Positions 39,613 through 49,385 are shown, counted from the first letter of the stretch. The stretch is 64,000 nucleotides of DNA from Agapetus fuscipes (GCA_951799405.1 OX637344.1:17174001-17238000), one strand, 5' to 3'. Numbers and translations: made by a program. The notes: a model not told the origin generated them from the letters alone.

Positions 39613-40367
39613 CACCCACATATATATCGACTGCTCCAAGGAAGACAGCACTAAGTCAAAAAGGATAGTTTTACAGGAAAGCCAATTGAATGTTATTTAT
39701 TCCATGGAGAACAAGGCCTCAATTATTTTTTACATTCATTTTTTAACGAATTTAAAAGAGATAGAGACACGGCTGTCATTTTGGAATGAAGATAATGATT
39801 TGTTAAACCTCAATGTCGGAGTACCTTCTTCCTTGGAGCAGTCGATATGAAAGAGATATTTTTTTTAATTTTCATACTTAATTGGATTTGAAGAAAAAAG
39901 AGATTTGGAGTGAGTAAGTAAAAAAATATATACATACATCAAAGAAAAATGGTGGTATTCCTTTTCCGCCGAATATATTTACGTAAATAATTGTTGTATC
40001 AAATTGTTGGAGCGCTAGCAAAACCGCTTACACGGTAATCGTATTAATTAACAAATTCATCACAGCTTTGCGCGACCGCAGAGTGTAGCAAGTGCGCGCG
40101 TACCGTGCACGCCAAAATATCCCATAACGACACACGGCGTCAGGTTCACACACGCATCAGTTTCCCTTGGCAGGTGTACACTCTAGAATGTGCTAGACAC
40201 ATCGTGTGCATTATGTGATTTGTCAACCGCAGACATTGGTTGTGACGTCAGCTGGGCTGTCATTCATGCATGACATTTTTGCAACTCTTCACAACATAAC
40301 AATTCAAATGTCTGTTTAATTTGGCAAATAGCTCCAAAGCAAACCGTTTTTCTTTATTTGAAGCGAT
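39613..40367. other. Unassigned interval
   Basis: No family recognised. The minor ORF at 39539-39850 has no domain. 40010-40240 is comparatively CpG-rich (GCGCGACCGCAGAGTG, GTGCGCGCGTACCGTGC) and may be unique host sequence. Confidence 0.25.
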
Positions 40368-40657
40368 CTGACCGGTCGATAGTTCAGTTGGTCGAGTGCT
40401 TGCATTCTAAATCTAAATCTAAGCTGCAAAGATATGTATCATTTGAGATTCATATTAAATGCATTCCCACAAGCAGACATGCATAATTTCGCGCTTACAC
40501 ATTCCGCATGTAGACCTACAATATAAAAACCCAATCTCAAATGAACATAAGCCCTGCAACTCTTGCCGACCTTTCCTGAAGCAGGGGTGACATTGGCAAA
40601 GTGAACCATTTTTTACAGTATGGGTGGTCAGCCGCATACCAACCTATCAGTCAAGGA
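40368..40657 (-). repeat. RTE-3' repeat inserted in a SINE B head
   Basis: 40368-40407 is a plus-strand SINE B head (GACCGGTCGATAGTTCAGTTGG..GCTTGCATTC). The minus-strand repeat occupies 40408-40657 (TAAATCTAAATCTAAGCTGC to TATCAGTCAAGGAA), and CCATGCCG of the SINE follows. The rejoined SINE sequence loses nothing, so the target duplication is at most 2-3 bp. Confidence 0.75.
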
Positions 40658-40809
40658 ATCCATGCCGTATAATCTAAGTTTCAAAGACAATAATATTATA
40701 ACTTCACAAATATATAGATTCACTAGATAATATTATATCTTCAAGAATATGTCTGCAAAAATCGATTCCCGTTGAAAGCAATAGATTTCACTGTTATTTT
40801 ACAATCTTT

Positions 40810-40960
40810 TATATATAATCTAAGTTGCAAAGAGATAAATTAGCATTTAAAAATTCATATTAAATGCATGCCGACAAACAGGCACGTGTAAGTTTGCGCT
40901 TACAAATGCTGCATGTGTGTACTTTCGATTCAAAAACCAAACCTCAAAAGTACGCAAGTT
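40810..40960 (-). repeat. RTE-3' repeat, 5' truncated
   Basis: TATAATCTAAGTTGCAAAGAG to CAAACCTCAAAAGTACGC. A separate scrap of tail complement lies at 40670-40690. The rest up to 41250 is unassigned. Confidence 0.7.
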
Positions 40961-41253
40961 TTGCCGGGATTGGTTTGATCAATTTTATGCCAGAATAAAT
41001 TCAACCTTGGTTATCTGAGTTTTCACAAAGTCCTGCATCTTGTTAAAAAATCTTTACGTTTATAAACATGCAAAAACTTCACGCATGAGTGGTCATCTGT
41101 GGCTGCCGTAATACGGGATCGATGTGACCGCATTCAGAAACACATCTTGCTAACATAGTACGCCCTCATTACATGTAAAGTATATAGATAATGTCTTAAT
41201 CATCTCTGGATCGCGTCTCTGAATATGACGCAAAAATAAGCAGAATACAATAA

Positions 41254-41775
41254 GACCGGTCTGTAGCCTAGTGGTTAACACTTCGGACTCGTGATTGGAA
41301 GATACTGGGTTCAAATCCCGGCGGAGCACATAAAAAATATTTCATTTTTAATTCATCTACCTTTACCAAAAACCGGTCACCATAGGTCCATCCAGCCTCA
41401 CACCAACTGGGTCTTGCTTTAGAATTGTCGCATTCTACGGTGACAACCAAGCTCGCAGAGGGCTCTTGAGGTGTCTAAAATATAATCTATAATCTAAGTT
41501 GTAAAGATATATTAACATTTAAAGCTCATATCAAATGCATGCCCACAAACAAACACGTGTAGTTCGCGCTTACAAATGCTGAATGTGTACTTACAAATAA
41601 AATCCAAACCTCAAATAAACATAAACCGTGCAACTTTTGCCGACCTTTCCTGACATAGAGGTGACATTGCCAAAGTGAACGATTTTTTACAGTATGAGTG
41701 GTCAGCCTCATACAAACCGATAAGTCAAGGAATCAAAATTCACACAAAAACAGCGCTCATCAAATACAAACATGC
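41254..41775 (+). mobile_element. SINE A copy split by an RTE-3' repeat
   Basis: Head GACCGGTCTGTAGCCTAGTGG..GGGTTCAAATCCCGGCGG, then a shortened body to GGGCTCTTGAGGTGT (41477). It resumes at 41743 with CACACAAAAACAGCGCTCATC and loses its (ATT)n end. Confidence 0.8.
41480..41735 (-). repeat. RTE-3' repeat, TTATAGATT variant, inside SINE A
   Basis: Complete minus-strand copy from ATAATCTATAATCTAAGTTG to CGATAAGTCAAGGAATC. Confidence 0.85.
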
Positions 41776-41834
41776 TCATGTGAAATTACCTCTGCTGGGC
41801 ATGAGACAAACAAGCACTAAGGAGCGAGATTATA

Positions 41835-41920
41835 ACTGCCAAGGACATAACAAAGTGAAGACACATCCGCGGAGGTACTGGCCACCCCTAGCCGAATGGT
41901 GGCTGGATACAAGCACAAGT
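41835..41920 (+). pseudogene. RTE-like LINE 3' terminus fragment
   Basis: CCAAGGACATAACAAAGTG..ACATCCGCGGAGGTACTGGCC..CACCCCTAGCCGAATGG..GGCTGGATACAAGCACAAG parallels the end of the RTE at 56600-56690 (GCGGAGGTACCGGCC, ACCCCTAGTGGAACGG, GGCAGGATACAGTACAG). Confidence 0.6.
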
Positions 41921-42127
41921 ACTAGCCCCACTTTAAGGCCTCCACGTTTTCAGATCCCGCCCTCGGCCATCCCGCCCACCTTGTTCGAGGCTCTCCTTTG
42001 TTTCCCGCCTCCTCGGGCGTTTTCTGTACGAATGCTTGTTATACACCAGGGGCTCCCAACCCCACGCCGAACGATTCGTATGTGTAACGTCGAAATTATG
42101 GGGAGGGCAGGTTTCCTAAGAGTCATG

Positions 42128-42635
42128 CCGGTCCGTAGGTCAGTGGTAACACTTCGGACTCTGAATGGAAGGTTGTGGGTTCGAATCCCGGCGGAGCACA
42201 AAAAGTAAACCATCTATATTTTCAAATTTAGATGGCTTGAAAATGCTGGGTTGAAAATTTCATAAACCTTTACCAATGACTGGTCATCAAAGGTCCATCC
42301 AGCCTTACAGCAACTGGATCTTGCTTGAGTATTGGCGTTTTGTAGCGACGACAACCAAGCTAGTAAAAAGGTCGATAGTTCAATTGGTAGAATGCTTGCA
42401 TTCCATGCCGAGAGCAAGGGTTCGATCTCAAGTTTTACTCAGCCTTCACAAGATATGAGAGCCAGCCCCCCCTCCCCCCCCCGGGAGCTAGGAAACCTCC
42501 ACTTCAACTGAAAGTGGTTGGTGTGAGGCCGGACCCCTTACCCGTAAAAACATAGGTCCCGAATCGCCACATGCGACCCCTTCGGGGAGGGATAACGCAG
42601 GCAAGAAGTTACACTATATGTGTAGCTTAGTTGCG
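42128..42635 (+). mobile_element. Dimeric SINE (SINE A body + SINE B), plus strand
   Basis: Head 1: GCCGGTCCGTAGGTCAGTGG..GGGTTCGAATCCCGGCGG. SINE A body to GTAGCGACGACAACCAAGC (42360). Junction TAGTAAAAAGGTCGATAGTTC. Head 2: TTCAATTGGTAGAATGC..AAGGGTTCGATCTC. SINE B body with a partial deletion, then ACTTCAACTGAAAGTGG and the 3' end TTACACTATATGTGTAGC (42610-42627), TTAGTTGCG. Two separate tRNA-like units in one direction are readable. Confidence 0.8.
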
Positions 42636-42809
42636 TTATGCAGTAGCCTCTGATCTGGAGGACTTTTTTTCTTTGACACGAATAGAGTTACACTAGCTGA
42701 TTAACTTCATCGGGAAGGCCCTCAGCCACTTGAAAAAATATTGTAATGTTGTTCACCGAGTGAAGCAACTCCGCATGAGTTGTATGAACTGGGTGGGAGG
42801 TGGTGGGAG

Positions 42810-42885
42810 AGTGTCTGTTTGTGGGCATGCATTTGATATGAACTTTAAATGTTAATATATCTTTGCAACTTAGGTTATAGATTAA
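42810..42885 (+). repeat. RTE-3' repeat, 5' truncated fragment
   Basis: GTGTCTGTTTGTGGGCATGC to TTTGCAACTTAGGTTATAG, the last 75 nt of the family. Confidence 0.7.
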
Positions 42886-43458
42886 AGAGAGGAAAGGGGG
42901 GGGGTGGACACGTAATTTGCAAGATTCTAATATTTTGATACTGCTAAATCAGTATTACAAAAAAATTATTGCCCCCCCCCCCCTTTCCCCTTCCTTGGTG
43001 CGCCCATGGTGCCTGTCACCCTAACGATATTTTAGAATGTGCTCCAGAGTACAAAAAGCTTGGGAACCCCTGTTGTACACAATTCCCGCTATATCTTCCG
43101 CCTCGACCCACTCCGAGAGCACTCTGGCAGCCCACGAAATATCACTTCTTGACGACTCGCTCTTTGACTTACTCCAAATCTCCTTTTTCTTAAAAAATCC
43201 AATTAAGAATGAAAATTTTAGAAATATGTATTTCATAATATGTATATATGTGGGTAGTCAGTGGCGAAGAGTGCCATACACGCCGGTTTCCATCGGTTTC
43301 CCGTTTAAAATGAGGCAGAAATGATAATAAAGTAGACTGCATGGTTTTTTTTTTTTTTTTTTTTGTGGCATCTCACCCTGAAGGATGTTACAGCCGTGGA
43401 TTCATCTGTTAGTTGCAGGAATGTTTAAGAATTAATTTTTAACTTATTTGTGTTGATT

Positions 43459-46400
43459 TTAGATTTTTATACAGTTTTTAAGAATTGATTTGAACAAAAT
43501 ACTATTAATTTTAGAGGAATTAAGTGCCAAGAGGTGTTCTATGTTTACCGGAAATGAAATGTTTTCGAATTTGAAATAAATATCTAATGCATCTCGTAAG
43601 GGGCATCCAAAAAAAATATGATCTATAGTTTCAAGATCTTGGCCGCAGTCACAGTCCGGGGATTCGACAAGCCCCAACTTAAACAAATGGTTGTTTAGTC
43701 TGACGTGTCCAAAGCGCATACGATAGATAATGGTGATGTGGTTTCTAGACAGTCTGGCTCCAGCAAACCATGGTCCAGATGGAATGGCTCCCTGAACACC
43801 TCTATAGCGGAGGCCCTTGGAGCTCCCATGCCAAGAGGCATTCCACCTCCTAACAGCGGCACGCTCCAAGATCCTTAGTTGGTCGCTCTCTGGGATAGAA
43901 AATCCAGACGGGGCACTCCCTTGCTGAACAGCCCGCTTGGCTAGGGAATCGGCCCTTTCATTTCCCTCAATCCCACAGTGTGCAGGGATCCACACAATCA
44001 CCACATCCTTGCCCCTTTCTTCAAGTTTTAGCAGGAGTAAGCGAATATTTATAATTAATTGGTTCCTCGAAAATATGGAAAGTGGAGATGCCAAGCAGTT
44101 AATGAGGGAGAGGGAGTCGGAGAAAATTATAAAGCGATGTTCATTTAATGTTATAGAAGAGCGCAATGCTTTTTCCATGGCAAAACATTCAGCCGTGTAG
44201 ACAGAGGCCTCCGGGGGTAATTTGAATCCCGACTCGATATCGAGTATGGGGATTACAAATGCAGAGCCACTGTTCCCGTCTGGAGTTAATTTAGAACCGT
44301 CTGTAAAAATGTGAGTGTGATCAGGCCATTTTTCTCTCACATATGAGTTGAATGTCTCATTATAGTCTTCATGAACTTTATTGCAGCTCTTGTTCAATCC
44401 AATGTTTTCAACAATATGGGGAAGTTTTTGCAGAGCTTTGATTGGCACATTGTAGACGGGAGAAGGGAAGAGAAATTTAGGTCCTTTATATGTATTTGTT
44501 ATGGTAGAATACGCTACACATAAAACAGGGTTACGTTTTTTTGCCCAGTATCTGTTTGAGTCATAAGATTGTGTTAACTTGACTATATTGTTAAAGAGAG
44601 GATGGTTGAGATAGCTTATGCGTTTGAGAAGAAATCTCTCTGCAAGGTATCGCCTCCTAATGGGTATTGGCATCTCGCAACATTCTACTTGTAGAGCATT
44701 GATAGGAGTCGACTGCATAGCGCCAACAATAAGCCTAAGACATTTAGACTGCACTCTTTCCAGTTTAGTTTCCAGGTGAATAGGGAGAGAATCTAATATA
44801 AAACAGGCGTAATCAAGATGGCAACGAATCAGAGCGTTGTATATATTTCTCATGGTGGATGGATGAGAGCCCCACGAGACCCCTGCAATTGCCCGTAGTA
44901 TATTTGTGTTCTGTTCGCACTTAGTCGTTATTGAGTTAATGAATTGTGCCCAAGATAATTTCCTATCTATGTTGACTCCCAGGAATTTTATCTCTTCAAC
45001 TTGGGGGATATGAAAACCGTTAAGGTAGATTGACACAGTTGGATTCTTGTGTTTTCTGGAGAAAACTAGAATCTTTGATTTATGCGGGGAAATGTTCAGC
45101 GAATGTGCTAATAACCAGTTGTTTAGTTTGTTAAGCGAAACGGATAATGTGTTAACGGCTTTATCAATATTTTTATTTGCGGCGTACATGACTATGTCGT
45201 CTGCATATTGTATTAAGTTGCAATCCTGGTGCATGCCGTTTTGGATGTCATAGCAGTATGCGTTGAAGAGGAGTGGGCTTAGCACAGAGCCTTGTGGTAG
45301 ACCCTTCCAGGTTGTTCTAGTAATTTCTTCTTGATCGTTCTTAACGACAATTTTTCTATCAATTAACAAGTTAAATATTACTTTTGCTAAAGGGACTGGA
45401 ATAGATAATTCTATTAGTTTGTTATACAACATATAGAGGCAGACGTTATCATACGCGGCGTCAATGTCTAAAAACGCTGCTACAACAAATTCTTTCTTAG
45501 AGAACCCGAGTTGGATATCTGTAACAAGAGTACATATATTATCTATGCAGCTGAGTGACCTTCGGAAACCGAATTGGTATTTAGGCAGGAGAATATTCTT
45601 CTCCAAAAACCATTCTACCCGTGTTTTAATAAGGTGCTCGAGTACCTTCGCTATGCAGGAGGACAATGCTATGGGCCGATACGATGATCCAAGAGTCGGA
45701 TCTCTTCCTGGTTTCGGGATTGGGACAACTAGTTGGTACTTCCATTCATGGGGAATGGAAGCCTGAGATAAGGTCTGATTGTATATATTAAGTAGAAATT
45801 TGAGATATGACTCGGGAAGTTTCCTTATGACAGCGTATGGGATTAAATCAAGACCGGGCGAAGAGTTTTTAGTCTTGCTCAGAGATAATTTAAGCTCGTC
45901 CAACGTAAAAGCGTTGATCTTGTGTATATTATTATCAACAACCATTGGCTGAGCCTCAAGGGGTGTCTCAGTAGAGTTTGGAACGTACAGTGGAGCCAGA
46001 GATCTAACAAATTCCGGTAGCCACGTACTAGTGTGCTGGAGCTGGCGAGGGGGAACCATTGAGCCTCTAAAACGTTTAATCATATTCCATACGTATGATG
46101 AAGGTGAATTTGGGGATAGAGAGGAGCAAAATTTACTCCACCCATCTCGTTTCTTCTGTCTCAGTATTTTTTTGGTTTTTTCTTGAACGGCTTTTGCATC
46201 CAGGAAGTTCTCCATAGACATATCTAATTTATATTTCAGCATAGCTTTTTTCCGTGTTTCAATCAATTGATCACACTCCCCATCCCACCATGGAGTGTAT
46301 TTTCTTGGCTTCATACCTCCTGTTTTCTTAGGAATTGCTTCATTAGCTGCCTTTTGGATTATTTGAAAGAAGTTATTGTAGTTATTTTGAACAGAAGCAT

Positions 46401-47184
46401 TTTTGTTGAAAGACTTTTCAATATTGCTGATCTCACTCTCCAATGTTTCTATAAACCTACCCCAGTCAGCCTTGTGTATGTTGTAAAGGCTTCGGTAGCT
46501 CTTTGAGGTGTCATGATAAGAGTTTGTCCTAATAGATAAGATTATAGGGAAGTGATCACTGGATAATGAGTCGTATGTTATCATCCAATCCACGATGCTC
46601 GCCAGCTCTTTAGTGCATAGGGACAGGTCCAACGCACTTTGATTCTGGTTCGCTGGTGCCAGCCTAGTAGCAGAGCCATCATTAAGAATGCACATGTCAT
46701 GGGCATCAATAAAGTTTAACAGTCGGTTTCCTGCACTATTTGTATTATGGCAGCCCCATACTGGGCTATGCGCGTTAAAATCTCCAAGGAGGAAGAAAGA
46801 GGGGGGGAGAAGATGGATTATAGAATCCCAGTAATATTTATCAAATCCAGTATCCGGAGGGATATACAGGGAAACAAATCCTATGTTGTTTACTATTATG
46901 GCAACAACTTCTAGAAGTGGATTGTAAGGTAAGCTAATTTGTGTGAAAGTGAGGGCTGAACACACCAGCAGTGCTGCCCCACCCCCCCTTCCCTCCATTC
47001 TATCGCACCTTACACACGAATACCCTGGTATATTGAAGGTGAAGTGTGGCCTTATCCAGGTTTCTGATATTGCGGCAATTTGAATTTTGTGATTGTTTAA
47101 AAGGTATAAAATATCTGGTTTATTGCTTATAGCACTACGTGCATTCCACTGTAGAACAGAGATGACTCTATTGGATCTATTCAT
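43459..47184 (-). CDS. LINE ORF2: endonuclease, reverse transcriptase, RNase H
   Basis: 1241 aa, ATG start at 47184, TAA stop. The N-terminal 230 aa are an apurinic-type endonuclease: QWNARS, AISETW, LLGDFNAHSPVWG and SSDHFPI hold the catalytic Asn, Glu, Asp and His. The RT domain (about 460-760) has IPKPGRDP, SYRPIALSS, FGFRRSLSC, AAFLDIDAAYD, GLPQGSVLSPLLFN and the YADDIVMYA catalytic box. RNase H (about 980-1110) has HIFTDGSK, YTAECFAMEKAL, FSDSLSLI and VWIPAHCGIEGNERAD with all four acidic residues. A C-terminal CDCGQDLETIDHIFFGCPL is the usual Cys/His motif. The protein nicks target DNA, reverse transcribes the element RNA from the nick and removes RNA. The start codon overlaps the ORF1 stop in ATGA, so translation by termination-reinitiation is likely. 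Other ORFs across this span are shadows. Confidence 0.95.
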   Translation of the reverse strand: MNRSNRVISVLQWNARSAISNKPDILYLLNNHKIQIAAISETWIRPHFTFNIPGYSCVRCDRMEGRGGGAALLVCSALTFTQISLPYNPLLEVVAIIVNNIGFVSLYIPPDTGFDKYYWDSIIHLLPPSFFLLGDFNAHSPVWGCHNTNSAGNRLLNFIDAHDMCILNDGSATRLAPANQNQSALDLSLCTKELASIVDWMITYDSLSSDHFPIILSIRTNSYHDTSKSYRSLYNIHKADWGRFIETLESEISNIEKSFNKNASVQNNYNNFFQIIQKAANEAIPKKTGGMKPRKYTPWWDGECDQLIETRKKAMLKYKLDMSMENFLDAKAVQEKTKKILRQKKRDGWSKFCSSLSPNSPSSYVWNMIKRFRGSMVPPRQLQHTSTWLPEFVRSLAPLYVPNSTETPLEAQPMVVDNNIHKINAFTLDELKLSLSKTKNSSPGLDLIPYAVIRKLPESYLKFLLNIYNQTLSQASIPHEWKYQLVVPIPKPGRDPTLGSSYRPIALSSCIAKVLEHLIKTRVEWFLEKNILLPKYQFGFRRSLSCIDNICTLVTDIQLGFSKKEFVVAAFLDIDAAYDNVCLYMLYNKLIELSIPVPLAKVIFNLLIDRKIVVKNDQEEITRTTWKGLPQGSVLSPLLFNAYCYDIQNGMHQDCNLIQYADDIVMYAANKNIDKAVNTLSVSLNKLNNWLLAHSLNISPHKSKILVFSRKHKNPTVSIYLNGFHIPQVEEIKFLGVNIDRKLSWAQFINSITTKCEQNTNILRAIAGVSWGSHPSTMRNIYNALIRCHLDYACFILDSLPIHLETKLERVQSKCLRLIVGAMQSTPINALQVECCEMPIPIRRRYLAERFLLKRISYLNHPLFNNIVKLTQSYDSNRYWAKKRNPVLCVAYSTITNTYKGPKFLFPSPVYNVPIKALQKLPHIVENIGLNKSCNKVHEDYNETFNSYVREKWPDHTHIFTDGSKLTPDGNSGSAFVIPILDIESGFKLPPEASVYTAECFAMEKALRSSITLNEHRFIIFSDSLSLINCLASPLSIFSRNQLIINIRLLLLKLEERGKDVVIVWIPAHCGIEGNERADSLAKRAVQQGSAPSGFSIPESDQLRILERAAVRRWNASWHGSSKGLRYRGVQGAIPSGPWFAGARLSRNHITIIYRMRFGHVRLNNHLFKLGLVESPDCDCGQDLETIDHIFFGCPLRDALDIYFKFENISFPVNIEHLLALNSSKINSILFKSILKNCIKI

Positions 47185-48485
47185 TTCTGTACAGTGGAGT
47201 CAGATCCAGATTTAATTGCAGAGGAAGGTATAATGTTAAGTGGAGAATCACTGTTAATATTTGTCAAAAGGTAAGTAAAAATTTGGGACATCAGCTTAAT
47301 AATCTGTGAGTTTTGTAGGAGTTCGGGAATTGGCAGATTTGTAGATGATGAAGGTGAGGTGTTGGGAGCTTCACTCCTTGTGGTGGGTAGACCACAGCCA
47401 TTTTTTGAGGAATGTAGCTGTCCATTTGGGTACATCAAAAGAGTTTTAATAGCATCGTGGTCTATGTGGTCTATATTTGAGCGAAATGAGTGTTGTTTCG
47501 GTTTCTGAAATATTGTTTTTTTGTGGCCAGCTTGGGCAGAGACTGCTTCGCTAAATGTTTTTTTTAATGGGAGTGTTTTTTGGGAAGCCTGAATAAAGGA
47601 GATTCCCTCAGATGCCATAATGTGCCTTATGCCCTTTTGCCTCTGTAGCTCCGGACATGAGATGCTTGTAGATGCGTGTTCTCCTTTGCAGTTCACACAT
47701 ATTGTTGGGTGGGTATCATTTGTATTGTTACAGGTAGCACTTTCGTGACCTTCGCCGCATTTCGCACATCTTGGTAAATTTTGGCAAAATTTATGGGTAT
47801 GCCCATATCTTAGGCATTTATGGCAGATATAGGATGGAGGAACGTATAATTCTACTTTTATTGAATTGTAAAAAAGGTAGACATGTTCTGGGAGACTTTG
47901 ACCTTCAAATGTTAAAAGGACAGTAGTTGAAGGTACCCACTCCGTTTTTCCGTCAATGGTTGTTCTTCTATTGAGGCGTCTCATCTTAACGACCTTGCCA
48001 CATGATGATGGAACTTCAATACCCCCGCAAACGTCCTCACTCGTTAGGTCTGTGGGGATTCCTCTGATGAGACCACTTTTATAAAGCCTATAGTTTGGGA
48101 TGTATGCTTTCAGATTGTTGATAGATAGCACTTCCGATTTTAAAAATAGATTTGCGTGCTTTGTAGTTGAAAAGGATACTGTGATTCTGCGACCTCCATC
48201 CGCCTTCACTCCACCAGAAGTTATACCTTCCATTTTGGTCTTAGAAAGAATATTCCCCAACACCATGGGGTGCACTCTTTTCCCCTTTGTAGTGCTCTCT
48301 ACCGTTACTATAAAAGGTGGAAGGGCCGTGGGAGGGTAGCTTCCCTCGCCAGCAGACACTCCTGGCTGCTCAGCGGACTCCGAAGTCGCCGGGCCATCAC
48401 TCATATTTGATAAATCTACTTTTTTCCTCTTGGCTGAGACCCTGTCAGGTGGCATTGGATTCTCAATATCAGGCGGTTTACTCAT
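47181..48485 (-). CDS. LINE ORF1: Gag-like RNA-binding protein
   Basis: 434 aa, ATG at 48485, stop TGA at 47181. The N-terminus has a basic nuclear-localisation-like AKRKK. The central region (about 60-200) resembles the RNA-binding fold of I-type ORF1 proteins (FIVTVESTTKGKRVHP; VSFSTTKHANLFL; LIRGIPTDLTSEDV). Three zinc knuckles follow: CHKCLRYGHTHKFC, CAKCGEGHESATC and CVNCKGEHASTSISC. The third has wider spacing. A Ser/Pro-rich tail ends the protein. It should coat the LINE RNA to form the transposition particle. It overlaps ORF2 by 4 nt. Confidence 0.9.
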   Translation of the reverse strand: MSKPPDIENPMPPDRVSAKRKKVDLSNMSDGPATSESAEQPGVSAGEGSYPPTALPPFIVTVESTTKGKRVHPMVLGNILSKTKMEGITSGGVKADGGRRITVSFSTTKHANLFLKSEVLSINNLKAYIPNYRLYKSGLIRGIPTDLTSEDVCGGIEVPSSCGKVVKMRRLNRRTTIDGKTEWVPSTTVLLTFEGQSLPEHVYLFYNSIKVELYVPPSYICHKCLRYGHTHKFCQNLPRCAKCGEGHESATCNNTNDTHPTICVNCKGEHASTSISCPELQRQKGIRHIMASEGISFIQASQKTLPLKKTFSEAVSAQAGHKKTIFQKPKQHSFRSNIDHIDHDAIKTLLMYPNGQLHSSKNGCGLPTTRSEAPNTSPSSSTNLPIPELLQNSQIIKLMSQIFTYLLTNINSDSPLNIIPSSAIKSGSDSTVQK

Positions 48486-48738
48486 ATTGAATTTTATGTA
48501 GGTATGTGTAGGTAGGAAATTATTAGATTAGCAAAATATTTCACAAAAACACAACTAATTCACAGATATTTTGAACAGTTCACAAAACACAGAACTTTAT
48601 TCACATTTAGAGAAATTAAACTTAATTGTGAGAAAGAACAAAAAACAAAAACATAAGTATATTTAACGAATATTGTATTTGTACGTAGAGAGAATAATAA
48701 GACACGTCCGTTCAGCTTGCGAGCTCGCGTGAGAGTCC
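48486..48738 (-). promoter_or_regulatory. LINE 5' UTR with internal promoter candidate
   Basis: The 5' end on the minus strand reads GGACTCTCACGCGAGCTCGC, AAGCTGAACGGACGTGTC. GGACGTG fits the downstream promoter element consensus (RGWCGTG). If transcription starts at the A of GGACTC it lies at +28 to +34, the position used by internal promoters of jockey- and I-type LINEs. The initiator itself is weak. The exact first base is uncertain because it adjoins the target duplication. Confidence 0.45.
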
Positions 48739-48956
48739 AGACTGCATGGTTTCAATGGGGGAAAAATACGTATTATTTCTTTGGGCTTAAATGTATTTTT
48801 TTACTTTGTGCCTATATTTTTTAACAACTTTGTTACATCATTTTAAAAGGGAAGCCGATATGAACCGGTATGGCACGCTTCGCCACTGGTGGGTACATAT
48901 CACTCGTAAAAAACCACATCAGGCAATCTAGGATGTGTTTTCGAAAATGAGATTCT

Positions 48957-49385
48957 CATCTTATCTATGTTGCAAAGATATGTAACATTGGGGATTCACG
49001 TAACATGCATTTTCACAAGCAGACACGTATGAGTTTGCGTTTAAATATGCCGCATGTTACTTACAATATAAAAACCCAAATCTCAAATGAACATACACCC
49101 TGCAACTCTTGCCGATCTTTCCTGGAATAGGGGTGACATTGGCAGAGTGAACCATTTTCTACAACGTGGGTGGTCAGCCGCATACCAACCTATAAGTCAA
49201 GGAACATACTCGGCAAATTATTATTTTTTTAAATTAATAAATTAATTAATTAATAATATATAATAACACGTATAAACATCAAAACTAAAACATAAACCAA
49301 ATTACAATTTAATAAACCCTAGCCGCCAACATTTTTGATCAACCGCCATTTTTAACATTAAAAATTTTAGTTCTATTGGAACTAC
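48957..49385 (-). repeat. RTE-3' repeat plus LINE 3' UTR
   Basis: Tail complement ATCTTATCTATGTTGCAAAG, full repeat to CCTATAAGTCAAGGAAC, then the UTR (ATACTCGGCAAATTATTATT, AACACGTATAAACATCAAAAC, CCCTAGCCGCCAACATTTTTG, ATCAACCGCCATTTTT). The UTR end corresponds to the coding end of the copies at 36371 and 50118. Confidence 0.75.

Larger units (their letters stand above)
42047..43072. mobile_element. hAT-like non-autonomous element carrying a SINE dimer
   Basis: Termini CAGGGGCTCCCAACCCC and GCTTGGGAACCCCTG are inverted over 13 bp. Flanks TTATACAC (42039-42046) and TTGTACAC (43073-43080) agree at 7 of 8 positions. The interior is mostly later insertions: the SINE dimer (42128-42635) and an RTE-3' fragment (42810). 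Remaining sequence has C- and G-runs and no transposase. Confidence 0.65.
43334..48752 (-). mobile_element. Apparently full-length I-superfamily LINE, recent insertion
   Basis: A 14-bp direct repeat AGACTGCATGGTTT at 43334-43347 and 48739-48752 bounds the element. The 43348-43364 T-run is its poly(A) tail on the minus strand. Order from the 5' end: 253-nt 5' UTR, ORF1 (434 aa), ORF2 (1241 aa), 95-nt 3' UTR, poly(A). There are no stops or frameshifts in either ORF and the duplication is perfect, so insertion is recent and the copy may be competent. AP endonuclease plus RT plus RNase H in ORF2 with a zinc-knuckle ORF1 indicates the I superfamily (I, Nimb, LOA and relatives). The exact clade is not resolved. 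Confidence 0.85.
43259..48888. mobile_element. TIR element hosting the I-type LINE
   Basis: Left end CAGTGGCGAAGAGTGCCATA ... GGTTTCCCGTTTAAAATGA and right end TCATTTTAAAAGGGAAGCC ... TATGGCACGCTTCGCCACTG form about 55-bp inverted repeats. Flanks GTGGGTAG (43250-43257) and GTGGGTAC (48889-48896) differ at one of 8 positions, as in a hAT-type duplication. Without the LINE the element is about 220 bp and has no coding capacity. Confidence 0.65.

Noticed and set aside
39539..39850. 103-codon plus-strand ORF
   Set aside because: It begins inside the SINE A tail and continues through (ATT)n, with no domain.
43937..48339. Plus-strand ORFs across the LINE
   Set aside because: They are shadows of ORF1/ORF2, with no motifs.
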